Shown here: positions 49,263-58,201 of the stretch, one piece after another
How the letters are laid out: each line of letters starts with the position of its first letter
Position numbering within the stretch: the first letter of the stretch is position 1
Source of the DNA: Mucilaginibacter lappiensis
GTDB lineage: Bacteria > Bacteroidota > Bacteroidia > Sphingobacteriales > Sphingobacteriaceae
Assembly: GCF_900155965.1 (NCBI RefSeq)
Contig: NZ_FTMG01000007.1
Coordinates: 186,001-250,000, forward strand
DNA length: 64,000 bases
Direction: 5' to 3'
The notes under the pieces: model-generated
The model's input: only the letters and a program-made list of their open reading frames with translations
Database searches by the model: none
What the model was told of the DNA's origin: nothing
Made by a program: the position numbers and the translations under genes

Positions 49263-50762
49263 TTAAAGGAGTTTAAGCACCAAATGAGGAAAAATACCTA
49301 GCAAAATCAGTATAAAACTTATGAATATTGATAATATGAGCAAATTCATAGATTTTTTATTGCTTATTTCGGCCATTTCCTTTCTTTTCAGAAATAAATT
49401 CAAAGGAATCTTGATATAGTAGAATAACGAAACAACCGTAGTAAGCGCGCCTGTAACCATCAATAACATTAACCAAATGCTATGGGTTTGCTGATAAACA
49501 CCGTACACGGTCGAAAACACAAACAACTTCCCGGTAAAACCGGCCGTTATTGGTAAACCGGTTAGCGATATGAGGATGATCACAAAGCAAACGGAGGCTA
49601 TGGGATATTTAAGACCAAATCCTCGATAGTCCTCCACATCCTCGGCACCGGTTTCGTTAGCAAAATAAGTGGCCAGCGCCAGGGCGCCAATATTGGCCAG
49701 CGCGTATACCAGCAGGTAATATGTTAGTACCGATACGCTTTGTAAGGACAGAACAGCAACTGCCATCAGCGCGAAGCCGGTATGGCCAATGCTGGAGTAC
49801 GCCAGCATCCTTTTGATATTGGTTTGCAGCACCGCCGCAAAGTTACCAGCAACCATAGTAACTATACCGATTACGGAAAGTGCTATGCTCATATTAAACC
49901 CGGTCCAAAGCCCCGTAAACATAAATGGCGAAAGAAAATTGATGAGCAACGCAAAAGCGGCTATTTTGGGTACGGTTGACAGGTACGCTGTTACCGGTGT
50001 GCTTGCCCCTTGGTATACATCGGGCACCCAAAAATGGATAGGTACAAAGGATAACTTAAAGCCGATGCCTATTAAAACCAGGATCATGGCAAAGGAGGTA
50101 CTGATAGGATTAACTCCAGATAGCTGCTCAATAGTATGATGGAATATAATATCCAATGAACCGCTAAAGCCATACAATAAAGAAATACCATACAGCATCA
50201 TAGCTGATGACGCGGCCCCGAACAGCACATATTTTAAACCGGCCTCGGTACTGAAAGCATTTTCTGTACGATAAGCCACCATCAAATATGATGCGATGGA
50301 AACCATTTCAATAGCCAGGTAAATGGATAACAGGTTTATCGCCATCACCATTAAATGCAAACCGAACATGGATGCGATGGCAATAGAATACAAATCAGAC
50401 AAGCCTTTTTGGTGACCATTCAATTTATTATCCCAGCTAAAATATAACAAGAGGATAAACGACAGCAGATCGATGATCAATTTAAAGAATATGCCACTGC
50501 GAATAAGCAGCAGCATATTACTGAATATCAAATGCCCGCCATCAACCACCAGGGCAAATTGTTTCAGGTCAAGATACATCACCAGCAGCAAACCTGCGCA
50601 GGCTACTATACGGCACAGTTTTAAGGATCGCTTCCCAAATATCAGGTCGGTTATCATCACTACGATGAACAGCAATGCCAGGTAAACCTCGGGCATAAAA
50701 TAGGCTATGCTGCCAAAAACAGACGATAAAGATGCGGATATATGGGGTAGCAGATCGTGCAT
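49263..50762 (-). CDS. nuoN: NADH-quinone oxidoreductase subunit N
   Basis: This 499-residue antiporter-like proton-pumping subunit of complex I has about fourteen transmembrane helices. SYLMVAYRTENAFSTEAGLKY with the conserved Glu-Lys elements, PIHFWVPDVYQGASTPVTAYLS and NIKRMLAYSSIGHTG are typical. It is the last gene of the nuo operon, 13 bp after nuoM. Confidence 0.97.
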   Translation of the reverse strand: MHDLLPHISASLSSVFGSIAYFMPEVYLALLFIVVMITDLIFGKRSLKLCRIVACAGLLLVMYLDLKQFALVVDGGHLIFSNMLLLIRSGIFFKLIIDLLSFILLLYFSWDNKLNGHQKGLSDLYSIAIASMFGLHLMVMAINLLSIYLAIEMVSIASYLMVAYRTENAFSTEAGLKYVLFGAASSAMMLYGISLLYGFSGSLDIIFHHTIEQLSGVNPISTSFAMILVLIGIGFKLSFVPIHFWVPDVYQGASTPVTAYLSTVPKIAAFALLINFLSPFMFTGLWTGFNMSIALSVIGIVTMVAGNFAAVLQTNIKRMLAYSSIGHTGFALMAVAVLSLQSVSVLTYYLLVYALANIGALALATYFANETGAEDVEDYRGFGLKYPIASVCFVIILISLTGLPITAGFTGKLFVFSTVYGVYQQTHSIWLMLLMVTGALTTVVSLFYYIKIPLNLFLKRKEMAEISNKKSMNLLILSIFISFILILLGIFPHLVLKLL

Positions 50763-50775
50763 TTATTTTATTGAA

Positions 50776-52380
50776 CTATTTAAGCTGTAAAAACTGAACC
50801 AGCGCCAGCACCGAATCATTGATCTTATCAAAAACCAGTGAGGGCATAATACCCAAAGCCAGGGCTATGAGGGCCAGTGGAGCCAGCGTCAATTTCTCGC
50901 GCAGGTTCAGGTCGGTCAGGGCTATTTTCCAAACGTTGCCCCCTTTTAATGATTCGGCGCCAAAAAACATGCGCTGTAATGTCCATAAGAAATAGGCGGC
51001 GCTCAGCAATATGCCTACCGAACCGCAAATGGCCATCCAATAAGGTAACAAACCATTTACTGTTGGCGACTTAAAGGCCCCTGTTAAAGAAAATGCTTCG
51101 GCCACAAATGCCGAAAAGCCCGGCAAACCCAACGACGCGAAAAACGCGATCATTACAAAAGCGGTGTATTGCGGCATCAATGTACCCAATCCACGGAAAT
51201 GATTAATACCGCGGTCGTGTACGCGGTTGTATAGTACCCCCACCAAAAAGAACAGCATGGTTGATAAAAAACCGTGGCTCACCATTTGCATTACCGCTCC
51301 GCTGATACCTTCGGCGGTTTGTGAGGCGATTCCTAAGAGTACAAAACCCATATGTGATATGGAGGAGTAAGCGATCATACGTTTCAGATCTTTTTGAGCT
51401 AAAGCGTTAAACGCGCCGTATAAGATGGAGATCACCCCCAACAGTCCCAACCAGAATGCGCCGGAAGTGGCTATCTCTGGGAAAATCCCCAAACAAATGC
51501 GAATGATACCATAACCACCTATTTTAAGCAGGATACCTGCAAGTATGATAGATACCGGGGTTGGCGCTTCTACGTGCGCGTCGGGCAGCCAGGTATGTAA
51601 GGGCACTACGGGTACTTTAATAGCAAAAGCAATAAATAAGACCACAAAACCAAGCGTTCGTGCCGGCATGCCCAATATGGTTTGATGACCGGCTATTGAG
51701 AATATAGATTGCCCGCTGTAATTAGCAGGGTTCATCATTTGTATGATATTAAAAGTATGGTTGCCTGTTGCCGGGTCGGTAACTGATAAATACAAGCCCA
51801 CCATCACCAGCAGCATAAATACCGAACCGAACAAAGTATATAGGAAAAACTTAATAGCCGCATATTCCCTGCGCGCACCGCCCCACATACCGATGAGGAA
51901 GTATAGCGGCAACAGCATCAACTCATAAAACAGATAGAACAGGAAGAAATCCAGTGCACAGAACACGCCGATAACCGCCATATCCAACAGTAAAAACAGC
52001 AGGAAGAAACCTTTTAGATTACTCTTGATCTCCCAGGACGACAGCGTAGCGATAACCAATACCAAGGATGTCATTACCAGCAGACTGATAGACATACCAT
52101 CGATACCAACAAAATAATCAATCTGCATTTTTCCCATGCGGCCCAGGTTGAGGGATATCCAGGGGAGCTTTTGCACAAACTGAAACTGATCTTCATGATT
52201 GATACCACCATAGGCCGCCCCCGTTTTAAAATGTAAGTACATCCATATGCTGATACCCAATTGTATAAGGGTAGCCGTTAAGGTGAGGTACTTAAAACTG
52301 CCACGCAATGACGATGGCAGCAGCATAATGATGAAGCCGAACAGTACAGGTACCAGTAATAGTAAGGTTAATATATTCAT
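50776..52380 (-). CDS. nuoM: NADH-quinone oxidoreductase subunit M
   Basis: This 534-residue antiporter-like subunit has FYLFYELMLLPLYFLIGMWG (conserved Glu in the proton path), PLHTWLPDAHVEAPTPVSII and DLKRMIAYSSISHMGFVLLG. It is followed closely by nuoN. A repeat element of the AAGAATCAAG family separates it from nuoL. Confidence 0.97.
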   Translation of the reverse strand: MNILTLLLLVPVLFGFIIMLLPSSLRGSFKYLTLTATLIQLGISIWMYLHFKTGAAYGGINHEDQFQFVQKLPWISLNLGRMGKMQIDYFVGIDGMSISLLVMTSLVLVIATLSSWEIKSNLKGFFLLFLLLDMAVIGVFCALDFFLFYLFYELMLLPLYFLIGMWGGARREYAAIKFFLYTLFGSVFMLLVMVGLYLSVTDPATGNHTFNIIQMMNPANYSGQSIFSIAGHQTILGMPARTLGFVVLFIAFAIKVPVVPLHTWLPDAHVEAPTPVSIILAGILLKIGGYGIIRICLGIFPEIATSGAFWLGLLGVISILYGAFNALAQKDLKRMIAYSSISHMGFVLLGIASQTAEGISGAVMQMVSHGFLSTMLFFLVGVLYNRVHDRGINHFRGLGTLMPQYTAFVMIAFFASLGLPGFSAFVAEAFSLTGAFKSPTVNGLLPYWMAICGSVGILLSAAYFLWTLQRMFFGAESLKGGNVWKIALTDLNLREKLTLAPLALIALALGIMPSLVFDKINDSVLALVQFLQLK

Positions 52381-52393
52381 GCGAATTAAATAT

Positions 52394-52482
52394 CAGAGTC
52401 AAGAATCAAGAGCCAGGAATCAAGAAATCATATTGCAATTTTTGAACCAGCCGGCTCTTGATTCTTATCTCTTGATTCTTTC
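52394..52482. repeat. Bipartite inverted repeat inside the nuo operon, AAGAATCAAG family
   Basis: The left arm 52394-52426 and right arm 52454-52482 enclose a 27-nt loop. The element fills the whole gap between nuoL and nuoM, ending two bases from the nuoL stop. Confidence 0.88.
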
Positions 52483-52483
52483 T

Positions 52484-54586
52484 TCATATCAGTATTTTTA
52501 AAATAAACAACAACAGTACAATCACCAGCATGCTAAACAGGTAATATTGTACTTTACCACTTTGAAACTTACGTGCAAAATTGCCAATACTTTGCACTAT
52601 AGCGGCCAACAAATGCAAAAATCCGTCGACGATATATTCGTCTGTCCAGGCAGCTAATTTCGCTATGGAGCCACTGATACGTGTTAGCAGATGCAGGAAG
52701 CCGTCGATAATATTACGATCTATCCAGAAGCAAACGCTTCCCAAACGCAATACCGGGTTTACGATAGCCCGTTTATATAAGTTATCGATATACCATTGAT
52801 TGTAGGATAAGCGGTAAAAAAAGCCCTTTTGCGGAAACGGTAATCTGCTTTCCCGGGTATATATTCGGTAAGCAGCAAATAACAGCAGCAAGCTGATCAC
52901 ATTAACACTAATAGGTATCAGGCTGTGGTATACACCCTCCCCCGCATGACGAGCTGATGTTTTTAAACCTTCAAACAACCAGGCGTGCTCGTAAGCCAAT
53001 GGGTTAAATGAAAATAGCGGAAATAAACAGCAAACAGCAAGCAGTATCAAAGGCAAGGTATACGGCCAGCCGCCATCGCCCAGGTGCGGCTTAATATCCG
53101 GATTGTCTTTTAATAACCTGAACTCGCCAAAGAAAACTTTAAATATGAGCCGGGCTACATAGAATGCGGTAAGCCAGCTGGTAATTAGGGCCATCACCGG
53201 GATGATCTTAAACCAGGCATTCCGGCCATCGCTCCATTCAAATGCCTGGATCAGGATACCGTCTTTAGACAGATAACCCGAGGTAAGCGGTAAACCTATC
53301 AGGGCCAGCGCGGCTATAACCGCGGTTATAAAAGTAAGCGGCAGTTTTTTACGCAGGCCACCCATGTGCGAGATATCCTGAGGATCGATATCGAGGTTGT
53401 TATCATCCTTAATGTGCTGCATCTGGTGTATCACAATACCTGCCACCAAAAACAGCAAACATTTAAAAAAGGCGTGTGTAGCCAGGTGGAACAATGAAGA
53501 TGCATAGGCCCCCACGCCCATGGCCAATATCATAAAGCCTAATTGCGATATGGTGGAGTAAGCGAGAATACGTTTCAGGTCGTTCTGGGTAAGCGCGATG
53601 GTTGCTGCCATAAACGCGGTAAAGCAACCGATACAGGCCAGTATGGTGAGCTCTGTTTCGATGAACATGGGGTAAACCCGGCCCAACAAAAACACACCTG
53701 CGGCTACCATCGTAGCGGCATGAATGAGGGCAGATACCGAGGTTGGACCTTCCATAGCATCGGGTAACCAGGTATGTAATGGGAACTGGGCCGATTTGGC
53801 GGCTACGGCCAAAAATATACCAGCGCAAGCTACGTATTGCCAGAGGGCTGGCAATGCGGTTATAGTTCCGCGCCCCCAAACAGAGCCGACTGAATCAGGC
53901 AAGTGATTTGGTATCAAAGTCCATTTTCCATCCTGTATGCCCATCAGATGCGCAAGTCCGTTTTGACCAAATATGGTATCGATATCAAAAGTATGAAACT
54001 GTGCAAAAAGGATAATGATGGCACTCAGCAAACCGATATCCCCAACCCGATTCATGATGAATGCTTTTTTATTGGCTTTTACGGCTTTATCCTTCGTAAA
54101 CCAGAAACCAATAAGCAGGTACGATGAAAAACCAACCAGTTCCCAAAAGGCATAGAACAGTATCAAACTGTCTACTACCACCAAAGCCAGCATGCTGAAA
54201 CAAAAGAAACTGAGGTAAGTAAAATAACGGCTGTACCGCTCATCATGCTTCATGTACGCGGTAGAATAGATATGTACCGGCAAGGCGATAACCGACACCA
54301 GCAACAGCATCAGTACCGAAAGATTATTGAGCAGGATACCGGCATAAACCTGTGTCTGACCAATGGTAAACCAAATGCGCTGTGCATGTACCTGCGGATT
54401 ATTCCATATCGTAGCAAATACCCTGGCGGATAATACACAGCTTAACAAAATGGCTATGGTTGATATCCAGCCAGCGGCTTTACTTTTTACCGGCAGACAA
54501 AAGTTTACCAAAGCAGCAAGCAGCGGCAATACTACGGCTGCAACCGTATAGTTTAAACTTTGTATGGCGTGTAAAAAGGTGTCCAA
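52484..54586 (-). CDS. nuoL: NADH-quinone oxidoreductase subunit L
   Basis: This 700-residue distal proton-pumping subunit has a TTG start one base after the preceding stop codon. Seen are FYAFWELVGFSSYLLIGFWF, PLHTWLPDAMEGPTSVSALI, TQNDLKRILAYSTISQLGF and a long C-terminal part containing the lateral helix region. It is normal in length. Confidence 0.96.
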   Translation of the reverse strand: MDTFLHAIQSLNYTVAAVVLPLLAALVNFCLPVKSKAAGWISTIAILLSCVLSARVFATIWNNPQVHAQRIWFTIGQTQVYAGILLNNLSVLMLLLVSVIALPVHIYSTAYMKHDERYSRYFTYLSFFCFSMLALVVVDSLILFYAFWELVGFSSYLLIGFWFTKDKAVKANKKAFIMNRVGDIGLLSAIIILFAQFHTFDIDTIFGQNGLAHLMGIQDGKWTLIPNHLPDSVGSVWGRGTITALPALWQYVACAGIFLAVAAKSAQFPLHTWLPDAMEGPTSVSALIHAATMVAAGVFLLGRVYPMFIETELTILACIGCFTAFMAATIALTQNDLKRILAYSTISQLGFMILAMGVGAYASSLFHLATHAFFKCLLFLVAGIVIHQMQHIKDDNNLDIDPQDISHMGGLRKKLPLTFITAVIAALALIGLPLTSGYLSKDGILIQAFEWSDGRNAWFKIIPVMALITSWLTAFYVARLIFKVFFGEFRLLKDNPDIKPHLGDGGWPYTLPLILLAVCCLFPLFSFNPLAYEHAWLFEGLKTSARHAGEGVYHSLIPISVNVISLLLLFAAYRIYTRESRLPFPQKGFFYRLSYNQWYIDNLYKRAIVNPVLRLGSVCFWIDRNIIDGFLHLLTRISGSIAKLAAWTDEYIVDGFLHLLAAIVQSIGNFARKFQSGKVQYYLFSMLVIVLLLFILKILI

Positions 54587-54587
54587 T

Positions 54588-55328
54588 TTATTTGGTATCT
54601 ATTTTAACAAATGAAGGTGTGCGGCCAAATCCCATAACGTATTTCAAATTAAGATCCTGAATCTTATCATCTGAAATCAATTCATATATTTTTTTTATCC
54701 TGTCGTCTGTTGATACAGCGTACTTTTCTCCGTTAATGATAAAAGTTAAACCTTTATCGTCATGATGGTGTTTATTCAGGTATGTTTTATATCCGGTTGA
54801 AAGCCTGCTTAGTTTTGTTTGATATTGCTTAATAGCATAATTCCGGGTAACGGCTATTAAAATAACTTTGTTCTTTGATGGATCGGCGGCTGATTTTTTT
54901 TCAGATTTTGAACTTAAAATACGATGTCCCAGGTGGGATATTTCCATTTTATTAGATCGCCTGCCATCTAAGATATAATCCGTAATATCATTTTCGCCCG
55001 GGGAAGCCCCGGCTACAGATTTGCCGGTAATATGGGACACCTTCATCGTGATCTGGATAGCACCATTCTTTCCTTTTTTCCCCAATATGGCAACCGCCTC
55101 AGTTGCCTTTAGCACTTTAAACTGGATAATGTTATCTGTGTTTAAACTATCTAATAGTCCGGTGTAAGCCCTGCCATTAACAGTAACATATGATCTGTTG
55201 CTGTCAATAACCGAGCTGCACATAATCATTTTCTTTTTGGGGCCATCCACATAAAAAAACGTATCTCGTTTTTGCGCGAAAGCACTGGTGCAGGTCAATA
55301 AAAAAAATATAATCATCAATCCTTTCAT
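54588..55328 (-). CDS. Orphan secreted protein embedded between nuoK and nuoL
   Basis: I start this 246-residue protein at ATG 55328, two bases after the nuoK stop; a TTG at 55334 would also work. Its stop is one base before nuoL, so it must be translated with the complex I genes. It has a signal peptide (MKGLMIIFFLLTCTSAFAQ). The segment VNGRAYTGLLDSLNTDNIIQ, followed by FKVLKATEAVAILGKKGKNG and AIQITMK, resembles the plug-domain signature of SusC/TonB receptors (VDG, LNxxDIExIxVLK, AIYGxxGxNGVIxITTK). No barrel is present. A near repeat of that theme, LTFIINGEKYAVSTDDRIKK, is at the C-terminus. No Nuo function is known; the family is not recognised. Confidence 0.85.
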   Translation of the reverse strand: MKGLMIIFFLLTCTSAFAQKRDTFFYVDGPKKKMIMCSSVIDSNRSYVTVNGRAYTGLLDSLNTDNIIQFKVLKATEAVAILGKKGKNGAIQITMKVSHITGKSVAGASPGENDITDYILDGRRSNKMEISHLGHRILSSKSEKKSAADPSKNKVILIAVTRNYAIKQYQTKLSRLSTGYKTYLNKHHHDDKGLTFIINGEKYAVSTDDRIKKIYELISDDKIQDLNLKYVMGFGRTPSFVKIDTK

Positions 55329-55330
55329 GC

Positions 55331-55636
55331 TCAATCCCTCAGTTTAGTAATGTCATTTGGATCAATAGTCTTATATCTCCGGTACACGTTCAAAATAATA
55401 GCCAATGCTACTGCTGTTGTAGCAGCGGCCAGCACAATAGCAAACAGGGCAAATATTTGTCCGCTGTTATTTACTTTATCATATTTGCCAAAGGCTACCA
55501 GGTTTAAAATAGCCGCGTTCAGGATCAGTTCAATACCTATCAATATTTGTATAGCGTTCCGCTTGGAAACAGTCATATACAAACCTATACAAAACAGGGC
55601 CGCGCTTACTATCAGAAAATCGGTAAGTGTGATCAT
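55331..55636 (-). CDS. nuoK: NADH-quinone oxidoreductase subunit K
   Basis: This 101-residue protein has three transmembrane helices. LFCIGLYMTVSKRNAIQILI and GIELILNAAILNLVAF include the conserved membrane glutamates of NuoK. Its start overlaps the nuoJ stop by four bases. Confidence 0.97.
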   Translation of the reverse strand: MITLTDFLIVSAALFCIGLYMTVSKRNAIQILIGIELILNAAILNLVAFGKYDKVNNSGQIFALFAIVLAAATTAVALAIILNVYRRYKTIDPNDITKLRD

Positions 55637-56181
55637 GCTTTGCCCTCCTTACGTGATAAATGAGCTGCTCCAACCAAAGCTACTAACAATAAGATGGATA
55701 TAGCTTCAAAGGGCAACAGGTAACGGGTCATTAAATTTACACCGATGTTATCGATCATGATATCTTTCGGAGTGATTTCGTTTTTAAGACTGATGGCATC
55801 TCTTACCCAAGGCAGATTATCAGCATTAGCTTTAAAGACCACATTGATCAGCACGACAAAAAACAGCACTGCCAAAAGTATAGCTGGCAATTTTTTCATG
55901 CTCAGAAACTTCCCTTCCTGCTTTTGCAGTACGTTCAGGGTTTCTTTGCCCGAAAGCATAAAGGCAAACAGGATCAGCACCAGTATCCCCCCAACGTAGA
56001 TCACTACCTGGGTTACGGCCACAAAATCGGCCAGGGCCAGCACATATAAACCAGCCAGTGAAAACAGGGTAACAAAAAACACAAAGATGCTGCGCACCAG
56101 ATTTTTGCTGGAAGCCGCGTACAATGCCGAAACAATAGCTATAAAACTCAGGAAGTAAAAAAGCACGCGTAAGAGGGTCAT
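55633..56181 (-). CDS. nuoJ: NADH-quinone oxidoreductase subunit J
   Basis: This 182-residue protein has five hydrophobic helices. The segments VTQVVIYVGGILVLILFAFM and LLPFEAISILLLVALVGAAH are typical of NuoJ; the second holds the conserved helix next to NuoK. It overlaps nuoI and nuoK by four bases each. Confidence 0.97.
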   Translation of the reverse strand: MTLLRVLFYFLSFIAIVSALYAASSKNLVRSIFVFFVTLFSLAGLYVLALADFVAVTQVVIYVGGILVLILFAFMLSGKETLNVLQKQEGKFLSMKKLPAILLAVLFFVVLINVVFKANADNLPWVRDAISLKNEITPKDIMIDNIGVNLMTRYLLPFEAISILLLVALVGAAHLSRKEGKA

Positions 56182-56765
56182 GCTCCACCCTCCTTTTTTT
56201 GCATGGCCGCCAGTTTAGCGGCCTGCTTCTCTGCTTGTTGCTGATCAAACAAAGCCCGCTTCTCGGCAGCAACCTCTGGCGACATGTCTGAGAATTGATA
56301 CGTAAGATCGCTCAGCTGAAACACGGTTTTATCATACTGATTGGTCATCACAATGCACTCGGTTGGGCATACAATGGTACACAGGCCGCAATACATACAT
56401 TTGGCCATATCAATATCAAACTTAGCGGCATAAAGGCGTTTGGTAGTACCATCAGAGGTTTGCCCAATGGCTTCCGTCGCTTTGATTGATTCAATATCGA
56501 TACAGTTAACGGGGCATACCTTGGCGCACAGATCGCATACAATACAATCATCCATTTCCACATCCAGCTGATAACGCCCCACCTCGGGTACGGGCAGCTG
56601 TTGTTTGGGATATTGAATAGTGTTGGTGCCCTCCAATTGTTTAAAGTAATTATCGTCGCTTACGGTCGTGATCTTCCTGGCCGCATTGGAGGCAAAAAGA
56701 TGCTTCACGGTAAGGCTTAAACCTTTCCATGCCGTAGTAAAACCGTTAATTAACCTTTTAAACAT
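56178..56765 (-). CDS. nuoI: NADH-quinone oxidoreductase subunit I
   Basis: This 195-residue ferredoxin-like subunit carries two [4Fe-4S] clusters, N6a and N6b. CIVCDLCAKVCPVNC (74-88) and CMYCGLCTIVCPTEC (123-137) supply the eight ligands. It joins the peripheral arm to the membrane arm near the quinone site. It is separated from nuoH by 183 bp of repeat-like sequence. Confidence 0.97.
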   Translation of the reverse strand: MFKRLINGFTTAWKGLSLTVKHLFASNAARKITTVSDDNYFKQLEGTNTIQYPKQQLPVPEVGRYQLDVEMDDCIVCDLCAKVCPVNCIDIESIKATEAIGQTSDGTTKRLYAAKFDIDMAKCMYCGLCTIVCPTECIVMTNQYDKTVFQLSDLTYQFSDMSPEVAAEKRALFDQQQAEKQAAKLAAMQKKEGGA

Positions 56766-56770
56766 CTACC

Positions 56771-56945
56771 GTTGATTTGTATGATTACGTTGATTTCGCT
56801 GATTTTTTTACCTTGATTTTGTCTGAATCTTGATTTATTGAATTCAGGGATTACTCTGATTCCTTTTTCTTTATTATTCCTTTTTATCTTATCTCTTAAA
56901 TTCTATGTTCTGTCCTTGTTCTTTGCTCCAAAAATCCTTACTCCC
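56771..56945. repeat. Degenerate word-repeat sequence between nuoI and nuoH
   Basis: The words TTGATTTG, TGATTACG, TGATTTCG and CTGATTTT, then TCTTGATTT, CTGATTCC and TATCTTATCTCTTAA, occur in sequence without a clear inverse arm. This appears to be a decayed element, and it interrupts the otherwise overlapping nuo operon. Confidence 0.5.
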
Positions 56946-56948
56946 AAG

Positions 56949-58019
56949 TTACATGAGCCATAATCGCCAAACGCCCGATATCAGCATGCAGGCAAAGGCC
57001 AGCGGAGTAAGTACTTTCCAGCAAAGGTCCATCAGCTGGTCAACCCGGAAACGGGGCAATGTCCACCTGATCCACATTTGCACGGCAACCAGCGCCAGGG
57101 TTTTCAAACTTACCCATAAAATACCCCAGGCCATACCTGTTGTCCATGTGGCTAAATGTACTGGGCCTATATTGGGTAAAGGTGTATTCCAGGCTCCTAA
57201 AAACAGAATCACGCCTATCATCGATACCAGGAACATCATCGAATATTCGGCTAAAAACACCAGGGCAAACCTGATACCCGTAAACTCGGTGTGGAAACCA
57301 GCAACCAGTTCTGATTCTGCTTCGGGGATATCAAAAGGAGCGCGGTTACTTTCGGCCAATGAAGCTATAAAATAGATCACAAATGCGATGATTAGGTGTG
57401 GGGCACGGAATATATTCCAGCTGAACAAGCCGCCTATGCCTGATACATCCCAAAAACCTGCGAATTTTATTTTTTCGGTAGCCAGGATACCCTGCTGCAT
57501 GGCCACGTCCTGCAGATTGAGCGTTTGTGCTATCATCACTACCGATATAATGGCAAAGCCCGCAGGTATCTCATACGAGATGATCTGCGCAGCAGAACGC
57601 ATAGCGCCCAATATAGAATATTTATTGTTTGACCCCCAACCCGCCATTAGGATACCCAGTGTTTCTACCGAGATAATGGCAAATATGTAGTAGATACCCA
57701 GGTTTATTTTGGAAGGGATAAGACCCGGAGCCCAGGGCAGGGCGGCAAAGCCCATGTAAACCGCGATAAAAATTACCGCCGGCGCCAGCATGAACAGCCA
57801 TTTATCAGCAGCTGCCGGAATGATGAGTTCTTTCTGGATCATCTTTAATATATCGGCCAGGGTTTGGAGCGAGCCAAACTTACCGGTTTCTGTAGGGCCA
57901 AGCCTGTCTTGTATAAATGCCGAAATTTTGCGCTCGGCATAAACACCAAACAACGCAAAAAAGGCCGAAAAACTAAACAGCCCTATAGCAACAATAAAAT
58001 ATATCAGATAAGTATTCAA
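56949..58019 (-). CDS. nuoH: NADH-quinone oxidoreductase subunit H
   Basis: This 356-residue membrane subunit forms the quinone chamber. Conserved parts are YAERKISAFIQDRLGP, GSLQTLADILKMIQKEL, AESNRAPFDIPEAESELVAGF (in overlapping runs, with the conserved Glu residues), YSMMFLVSMIG and RWTLPRFRVDQLM. It is the first nuo gene in the window. Upstream lies a repeat element and then murI, so nuoA-G are not adjacent. Confidence 0.98.
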   Translation of the reverse strand: MNTYLIYFIVAIGLFSFSAFFALFGVYAERKISAFIQDRLGPTETGKFGSLQTLADILKMIQKELIIPAAADKWLFMLAPAVIFIAVYMGFAALPWAPGLIPSKINLGIYYIFAIISVETLGILMAGWGSNNKYSILGAMRSAAQIISYEIPAGFAIISVVMIAQTLNLQDVAMQQGILATEKIKFAGFWDVSGIGGLFSWNIFRAPHLIIAFVIYFIASLAESNRAPFDIPEAESELVAGFHTEFTGIRFALVFLAEYSMMFLVSMIGVILFLGAWNTPLPNIGPVHLATWTTGMAWGILWVSLKTLALVAVQMWIRWTLPRFRVDQLMDLCWKVLTPLAFACMLISGVWRLWLM

Positions 58020-58111
58020 GAGGCCTGTTTTGCTTAAACCGCAAACTTACTAAATGTTATACTATTTTAGGGTGGTAAGTTATATTAAGTTGGTGGGGAT
58101 TGTGGAGTAGT

Positions 58112-58197
58112 GAGCCCCCTCTAAATCTCCCCCGGAAGGGGAGACTTCTTTAAATACTTTTAAGCCCTCCCTTCCGGGGAGGGTTGGGAGGGGCTCC
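58112..58197. repeat. Bipartite inverted repeat, CTCC-GGAG family
   Basis: The left arm 58112-58150 and right arm 58161-58197 are imperfect inverse complements; each is self-complementary around CTTCCGGGGAGG. It is nearly the same as the element at 13377-13456. The right arm ends a few bases from the murI stop. Confidence 0.9.
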
Positions 58198-58201
58198 CTT
58201 A

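Noticed and set aside
53463..53879. 138-codon frame within nuoL
   Set aside because: It overlaps a strongly conserved gene in another frame on the same strand, has biased residues and no motif.
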